The notes below the pieces were generated by a model. That model did no database searches. It had not been told where the DNA came from and worked only from the letters and a program-made list of their open reading frames with translations. From Gnetum montanum (lineage: Eukaryota; Streptophyta; Gnetopsida; Gnetales; Gnetaceae): DNA of 47,997 nt. Shown here piece after piece: positions 42,073-47,997 of the stretch (its first letter is position 1; each line of letters starts with the position of its first letter). The translations under genes and the position numbers were made by a program. The DNA lies in the NCBI GenBank assembly GCA_015680685.1, contig MNCI01038330.1:74454-122450 (forward strand). The letters are read 5' to 3'.

Positions 42073-44240
42073 CTATGGTAAAAAAAAAACCAAGGATTAG
42101 AATTTAATGTATAAAGTTATACTTAGGCTATGTTTCGACAATGGAAAATTGATTATTTTAATGATTCTTAACTTAAAATGTTACCAAAGCTTATTGGAAG
42201 GGTTTAAGTCTTATAATTTGATGCTTTAATGTTGATTTATTTGTTAATCGTTTGTGGGAGTTAAAAATTTTCCCAAAAAATATTTTGTCAAAAACTTGAG
42301 CTTTATGGGCCCCATGACAAAGAGCTTACCTCTAGTAGCTACAAGGTCAAAGAATGGAGTGAATCAGACAAATGGTTAGGAAGATATGGCTCTTGGAAGG
42401 TTTTAGACTCTAAAAAATTGAAAAGTTCCCTCTTGTTTTGAGGCAAATCTAAAAATTAGTAAGTGTGGCTACATATATATATATAGGTGGGTGGGCCTCT
42501 ACATTGATGGGATATCATATATATGGTCCTATTTATGCATGGGCTCTGTCAATAAGTACCCATCTATTGAGCCTATGACCAAAATTTTCACTTTGAATAT
42601 TTTGGAAAATACAAAAAGTTTTCTTATGAAATTAGTGTTCATAGAGAGCTAGAAAAGCCATGAATATGATGAAATCTCAAAGAGGGCTTGATAATTCATG
42701 AAAATTTCACAAATGATTAAGAGAATGAAATTTATTAGAGAAAATGCCTCAAGGAGTGCATAGTTGGATGCACGATGGGATGCATGAAATATTTGACTAC
42801 AAAAATTCCTAAGGATAAGGGATGTAACTGATCCAACTAAGAGATATGTAGGTGAGTCCTTCCCATAGCAAGCACATGCCATTTTTTCCTTTGCATAAAC
42901 TTAACTAAGGAGTTTGTGGATCCCACATTTGATTAATGTTTATGAAAAGTTAAGGATCAAGTTTGGAAGAATCTACCAAAGAATTTTGACACATCAGACT
43001 AAGACATTGGACAAGACATGGAAATTGTTAGTGAGGTGAGTTATAAAAAGAATTTATGGATGAGAGACAAAGTGAAATGGAGTTCATAATCATGGTCACA
43101 TGAAGTCCCTTGTGGATCTTCTAGTTAAATGACCTGATAAAGTCCATCCTTAGTCTAGATTAAAATCAACCACCTTTAGTAACTTTGCATAATTACTCTA
43201 AGACCAAACCATCCCCTTGAGATACAAGAATGCTCCCATAGATGAAACACCATTCCTTAATTGAGAAAAGAAGAGGAGTAGAAAGTGAGAGAGGGCCCTT
43301 GTTAGATGTGACCTTCAGACATGGGTAACATGTCTTTCTAGTCTCATAACTAGTGCTTTTAGCCTGTTATCTTGTTTAAGGGGTGTGCTTTGAATTACCA
43401 TCATGTTTTTTTTTGGATTTTATATTTTTATGGATTTTTGAATATGAACCACACCATGCAAAGACTTATTAACAAACTATTTTTAATCAACATAGAACAA
43501 TAAGAAACCCATGAAAACAATCATGTGCTTAAATAAGTAGAAAGGTACAAAGAGTATTAATTTCCTTTGAAATCACATCCTATTAAAAATATTTGAATCT
43601 TTCCAAAGTTTGAAAACTACCAGGGTTACCAGTTTTTTAAAGCTTCATTAATGAAAAATGGACTATATACTTCCAAAACTAGGAAGATCATAGAGTTTGT
43701 GGATGGGTGGATGACATGGAATCACTGTCTATTCCATGAAAAAGAAACTTTTTCTTAGTCATAAATCATCAAAATTCAAAAATAGAAACTAGACATTAGT
43801 AATCAAAAACATTAAGTACAAACCATCATTAGTAAATACCTATAGCATCAGTGTGTCTTGTTGGCAATAAAGTACTTTTATTAGAAAAAAGAAGAAAATT
43901 TATATAAAAGATAAAGTAAAATATCAAAGAAATTATAAAATATTTAAGAAAGTCAAAACATACTAATTATGTTGTAAAACAAAAATTGGGAAAGTAACAA
44001 AATGTAAAAAAAAAAGGAATAAAATTATAGTGTAAAACAAAAAGTGAAAAAATAAAGAAAGTGAAAAATAAATAAGTAAAAAAACTAAGGAGCTACTTAA
44101 GTGATTAGCATAGATGGTCATCTCACCCATGATTATGTTGAAAAGAGGAGATTTAAAGAATTGAGTGAGGTTGTTCCTCTGAGAAGGTGTTTCTTCCATG
44201 AACTTTCTTGGGCTCACGGAAAGGTTTGACTTATTATGTG
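42073..44240 (-). other. A5 non-coding block between pol and ORF3
   Basis: Counterpart of A4 29345-31443. Minus-strand landmarks: T-rich tract (44095-43875), AAGTCTTTGCATGGTGTGGTT (43467-43447), CACACCCCTTAAAC (about 43391), AGAAAGACATGTTACCCATG (43339-43320). An (AT)n run lies at 42473-42485. No ORF. Confidence 0.6.
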
Positions 44241-45420
44241 TTGACCAATTGCTTTTAGTTTGGGCTCTCAAGTTTGTATATTAACATGGCCCCAAATGAA
44301 AAGGTTTCATAAATGATGTAAGCTCCTTCCCACAATGTTTGAAACTTAGTTCTTTGTGGAACATATCTGGGATTCTAGTAAAGAACCTTATCTCTGGGTT
44401 GAAATTTGACTTTTCTTATTTTAAGGTCATGGCATTTTTTGTTGAATGTCTTGTGCACTTCATTCAACGATAGGCCCACCAGTCGATTCTCTTGTAGCAT
44501 GTTAAGGTTGATCAATCTTTTTTCTATGCTAGGCTAAGGTCAAGATCTAGGTCGAGGGTTGTTGAAAGTATATGAAGCTTAGATTGGATAGAAAATGTTG
44601 GTAATTTTTTCTACACCAACTCATAAGAAGAGTAGAATATAGGCAGTTTTCATGTGGAGCAGTAGGCCCAAAGGGCATCATTGAGTTTTGTGCTCCAATC
44701 TCTCCTATATTTGCTAATTGTTATCATTAAGATCTTAGTGATTTCCCTATTTGTAACATTTTCTTGATCATTTTCTTGGGGGTAGTAGGGTGTTGTTAGT
44801 TTATGTTCAATTGCCAAGTGTTGCATGAGCTTATGAAAAGTACCACCTATAAAATGATTTCCATTGTTAGAAATAAATGCACATGGCACTTCAAACCTAC
44901 TTACAACATTTTTTTATATAAATTGAGTAGTAGTATATGATGTATAGTTAGAGATGGCTACATCTTCTACACATTTGATACAAGAGTCAAGAATGACTAT
45001 TATGTATGCCTTTTCATTTCACATGGGCATGATGGAACCCATGAAGTTTACACCCTATATTTTTAAGGGTTTCAGTGGTTGGATCCACTATTGAGGTTCC
45101 TCTATTTGAGCAATTATCCTAACACCTCGTTGAGAATGTTCACAAGAGCAGATGAATTGGTGGATGTCCCTTAAGATTGTTGGAAAATAATACCTTTCCA
45201 TCAAGATCTTAATTTCCATGCATCTCCTTGCATAGTGGCCTTCATAAGGATCCTTCTGAGTGTCTTGGAGTATGTGCAGTTGATTAGCATTAGGGACATG
45301 CCAACAAACTAGGTCATCAGTGCACACCTAATAAAGGTGTCCATTGATTTCCATGAAGCATTTAGCTTGATGAAAAACTATTGTTTATTTCAATGACCTA
45401 AGTTTTATGGCAACTCTTGA
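44241..45420 (-). pseudogene. pol: A5 integrase
   Basis: Zinc segment at 45327-45088 with EGHYARR and SCEHSQ, the second Cys pair reduced (C to H). Core segment 44889-44650: the second catalytic Asp is Asn (AAC at 44868-44866) in ISNNGNHF, and the Glu motif reads NDQENVTN, so the catalytic Glu is lost too. SKYRRDWSTKLNDALWAY follows as in A3 and A4. The end overlaps the conserved IIMGEM segment near 44130. Clearly inactive, independently of A3. Confidence 0.8.
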
Positions 45421-46371
45421 GTAAGAAGATAAGTAAGGATGCCATTGTACCATGTAGGCTTAGCAAACACTTGCTCATTTATTACAATCGTGAAGAGAAG
45501 TTCATTAGGAAATTGATTAGAGAGTAGGCTCTCCTCCTTTTTGTTGTCCCATCATAATTGAGACAAATGATTAGCAATCATATTTTTTGTTTCCTTTTGA
45601 TCTACCATTGTAAGATCAAAATCTTATAAGATCATCAGCCATTGTATGAGATATGGGATCACCATTGGTTTGTTCATGAGAAAGTGAATGGCACTATGGT
45701 TGGTATGCATAAACACTTTGTATCTAAGGACATAGTCATTGAACTTCTCCAAGGCATATCTCTTTCTCCATTGTATTGTAGTTAAGTTATGCACCCACAT
45801 TACTTCAACTTGTGCAGTAGATGTAATAAGGATGTTTTTAATTATCCAACTATGTAAGCACAACTCCCAAGGCATAGTTTGATGCATCTATCATGATGTG
45901 ACATGGAAAAGACTAGTTAAGTGCTTGTGCAATTGGAGATTCTCCTTATGTTGCTAGAATGCCTTTTTGCATTCCTTGGTCCATATAAATAAAGAACCTT
46001 TCTTTGTAATTTCAAACAAAATTTTAGGAATCTTAAAGAAATTCTATATGAATCTTTGGTAGTAGCCAATGCATCCAAGGAATGACTGGACATCTTTAAT
46101 GCTTTCCAGTTAGCAGGTTATTCCTTAGATGATCCTAATCTTTTTTGGTTCATCTCAATCCTTGTTTGTGAGACTTTATGCCTTAATAAAATGCACTTCT
46201 AGATTATGAGATGGCTCTTTTGTTGATTGAGCAAAAGATTGGTCTTCACATACCTTTTAAGTACTTGCTCAAGGTGGTCTAGGGCTTGCTGAAACATAGT
46301 ACCATAGGTGGAGAAGTCATCCATGAAGACTTTCACCCCACTACCAATTTATTATTAAAAACTGCTTAGGA
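45421..46371 (-). pseudogene. pol: A5 reverse transcriptase end and RNase H
   Basis: Starts within RT: ILSS....GSGVKVFMDDFSTYG with FMDD at 46327-46316, then the thumb, KKGSLFIWTKECKKAF (about 46005) and the RNase H with KFNDYVLRYKVFMHTNHSAIHFLMNKPM (45790-45690), ending in LIQWLMIL and the VANHLSQLW-like tail near 45545. Frameshifts are present around 45780-45890. The truncation at about 46371 removed everything before the RT palm. Confidence 0.8.
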
Positions 46372-46827
46372 TGGGACTGTTGGCACATTTGGCCATTTTA
46401 TGGAATGGTAAGAGTCCTAATTTGAAAACTAAAACTCATGGGTTTGATTTTGGTAAATTTTCAATAACTTACAAAAATTATCAAAGTTATATATTCAAAG
46501 GTTGTTGGCATATCAAAGTTCAATTTCCCGGATGTTAAGACTTTGTGGTGTGATTCTAAATCAAAGTTTGAATGAGATGATGGGACTATTATGGGTGTAA
46601 TTTTGGGGCAAAAAACTAGCTTTCGGATATTTCAGATATTAGCAAAAATCTGCTGCTGGTGCTCAAATGGATTTCAGTAGAGACGTTGGAATACCATTCT
46701 GGAAAATATTTCAAAAATACAAATATTTTAGTTATACGCCTTTTGCAGCTCCTGATTTTGGCACAGCCATTGAGAATGGCTGAATTGGAAGCCTGAAACC
46801 TTTGCTACCGCTGCCGGTGGAACTACC
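46372..46827. other. non-element sequence right of A5
   Basis: No similarity to A4 from here on. Contains repeated ATCAAAGTT phrases (46479, 46514, 46561). CpG starts to appear after 46670. No gene recognised. Confidence 0.4.
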
Positions 46828-46831
46828 ATGA

Positions 46832-47380
46832 GTGCCACCGCTACTAGAGCCGCTCTGCCTATTGTCACCATTGGGGAAGACTCATGCGTTTGTCTGCACG
46901 CCATCATTGGTGGTCGTCACGTCGCGAGAACCAGTGAAAGTGCCTGTGTGGGAGGCAGAAATAGCAGGAGAGGGCTGCGTGTGGGCAGTGGAAGAAGAAG
47001 AGAAGCCTCTGTTCTGTGTGCGGTGGCCACCACAGCTTCGGTCACAGCCAGATCTGACTGAGAAAGTCACAGATCTAGCTAAAGAAAGTGCGGATCTCTC
47101 AGGAAAAGGTGCAGATCTGGTAGGAGGTGAGGGTTGCGACGACGACACCAACAGAACATGCAGTTTCGGCATGTACAGAAAACCCCCAAATCGAAACCTG
47201 CATTTTTTTGTGTTCTGTCCCGCGCTTAAAGGTTTGGCTACGGTTGCACTGCGGAAATCAAAGAATAGAGAACAAGTAGGCACATTTCTAGCTCGTCCTT
47301 GTAACTTCCAAAAATTTGTGCAGGTTACTTCATCGCTAAACAGGGCTTTTTCTTCCGAAAGATTTATTTCAAATTTTTAG
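46832..47380 (+). CDS. unrecognised 182-codon ORF in a CpG-rich stretch
   Basis: The longest CpG-rich open frame in the window that belongs to no transposon. The ATG at 46832 overlaps another ATG frame at 46828. The protein has a mixed N-terminal half, an acidic WAVEEEEKP segment, then four seven-residue repeats beginning DL (residues about 74-101, DNA 47051-47134), a GCDDD turn and a basic C-terminal half with no motif I know. No TATA box, Kozak context or poly-A signal clearly supports it, and a 133-codon frame is open on the other strand (47283-46882), so it may be non-coding CpG-rich DNA or part of a 5' exon. Confidence 0.2.
   Translation: MPPLLEPLCLLSPLGKTHAFVCTPSLVVVTSREPVKVPVWEAEIAGEGCVWAVEEEEKPLFCVRWPPQLRSQPDLTEKVTDLAKESADLSGKGADLVGGEGCDDDTNRTCSFGMYRKPPNRNLHFFVFCPALKGLATVALRKSKNREQVGTFLARPCNFQKFVQVTSSLNRAFSSERFISNF
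47051..47134 (+). repeat. four 21 bp units beginning GATCT
   Basis: GATCT recurs at 47051, 47072, 47093 and 47114, exactly 21 bases apart, each followed by a related AG(A)AAAG(T)-type segment. In the open frame the units encode DL-x5 heptads. Confidence 0.7.
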
Positions 47381-47409
47381 GCGGTATGTCGTTCACTCCT
47401 ACAACTTAC

Positions 47410-47560
47410 CTTCAAAAACAATAGCCATTTCCAACGCCAATGCATTCGGCATCGCATACTAGTCCGATGAATACGACAACAAAGACACAGAGGTACTTCA
47501 AGACAAGTGTCCGGAGATATTTTGGGCCGATGCTGGTAAACCGGAGTTGCAGTTTATTAT
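47410..47560 (-). pseudogene. possible exon with consensus splice donor, unrecognised
   Basis: On the minus strand, CpG-containing sequence ends in GAAG followed by GTAAGT (47409-47404), the plant consensus donor. The frame that would join it reads AMPNALALEMAIVFEG at its end but has two stops upstream (a TGA and a TAG). No acceptor or further exon is proven. The opposite strand also has a partly open frame. Weak evidence. Confidence 0.2.
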
Positions 47561-47690
47561 AAAATTTTAAAATTTAAAATAATCACAATACCATATACAC
47601 TAAGTGTGAAGCACTAGCTATAAACTTACCTTTTTTCAATTATCTCAAGACTTCAAAAACATTATTGTTTAAAAATATTATATAAGTTAC
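47561..47690. other. AT-rich spacer
   Basis: AT-rich, between the CpG-rich stretch and the right-edge repeat; nothing recognised. Confidence 0.4.
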
Positions 47691-47997
47691 TACCTACAAG
47701 TATTTGTAATATTAATATAAACATGTTTATAATATTTTAATATTTGTAGTATAGATATAACTTCCAAAGCATAAATCTCTCCTAATTATATGTATAACTT
47801 CCTAAATAACTTCTTCCTAATTAAATGAGTAAGTTGTAACCTCCTTACTTGGGAGAAAAGTTAGCTAGGAAATTTTAGCAAGTAATCTCCCATTGGTTGG
47901 CCAAATTACTTGAGAGAAAAGTTAGGTGAGATATTTTTGGGATATTTTGGAATATGTAACTTCCCTACCTACCTTTGAACCCTATAAAAAGGCTTCA
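47691..47997 (+). repeat. LTR/promoter-like repeat, right inverted copy (cut by window end)
   Basis: Matches the reverse complement of 1-345: AAGTAATCTCCCATTGG (47881), AGTTAGGTGAGATATTTT (47920), AACTTCCCTACCTACCTTTG (47959) and CCCTATAAAAAGG (47981). It contains a second, diverged upstream unit ACTTGGGAGAAAAGTTAGCTAGG-like near 47848. Transcription would run rightwards out of the window. Confidence 0.6.
47981..47992 (+). promoter_or_regulatory. TATA box of right repeat
   Basis: CCTATAAAAAGG, as in the left copy. Five bases remain before the window ends. Confidence 0.5.

Larger units (their letters stand above)
38182..46371 (-). mobile_element. element A5: Athila-like retrotransposon on the minus strand, 5'-truncated
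   Basis: Reading right to left: RT from just before the FMDD motif, RNase H, integrase, the shared non-coding block, ORF3, polypurine tract and LTR E. It is collinear with A4 27180-35432 with nearly equal length (8.19 against about 8.2 kb). The 5' LTR, primer site, gag, protease and the first half of RT are missing. Homology with A4 stops at about 46371. Confidence 0.85.

Noticed and set aside
42649-42882. 77-codon minus-strand ORF in the A5 non-coding block
   Set aside because: No counterpart frame in A4 at the homologous position (about 30700-30900, where the frame is different).

Overview
The window looks like plant nuclear DNA made almost entirely of old, decayed LTR retrotransposons. 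It is AT-rich, CpG-poor in most places, and full of Ty3/gypsy gag-pol remnants of the two plant non-chromovirus groups, Tat and Athila. The long sequence survival of heavily mutated copies and the absence of compact host genes fit a large-genome seed plant, perhaps a gymnosperm. That placement is inference; no species marker is visible. No intact protein-coding gene was found, and no tRNA, rRNA or CRISPR array.

Layout. 1-345: an LTR/promoter-like repeat on the minus strand. 590-1700: a CpG-containing stretch with a gene-like but unrecognised ORF remnant. 1702-8004: a 5'-truncated Tat-type element (RT, two RNase H domains, integrase, a 37-38 bp tandem array after pol, and an LTR-like end with a palindrome-rich upstream region and TATA box). 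8005-10650: a gag-only remnant with two decayed zinc knuckles followed by an acidic reading frame. 10653-20220: Athila-like element A3 with both LTRs and a tRNA-Asp-type primer site. 20221-22221: the 3' end of another LTR element and AT-rich filler. 22222-35432: Athila-like element A4 with both LTRs and a third long ORF after pol. 35433-38181: filler with a zinc-knuckle-like remnant, an LTR relic and a 41-N gap. 38182-46371: Athila-like element A5 on the minus strand, truncated inside RT. 46372-47690: a second CpG-rich stretch with an unrecognised 182-codon ORF. 47691-47997: the inverted partner of the left-edge repeat.

The three Athila-like elements share one LTR family (start TGATGA, end TCATCA or decayed forms). 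A4 and A5 are collinear over about 8.2 kb and lie head-to-tail inverted around a 2.75 kb spacer. The most interesting signal is their third ORF. In both copies its start, stop and single reading frame (about 960 codons) are preserved despite dozens of in-frame stops, and a 3' splice-site-like sequence sits directly before the start codon. A3 has lost this ORF but kept the non-coding block ahead of it. The degenerate repeat families mean that exact ends of most elements other than the five Athila-type LTRs are approximate.
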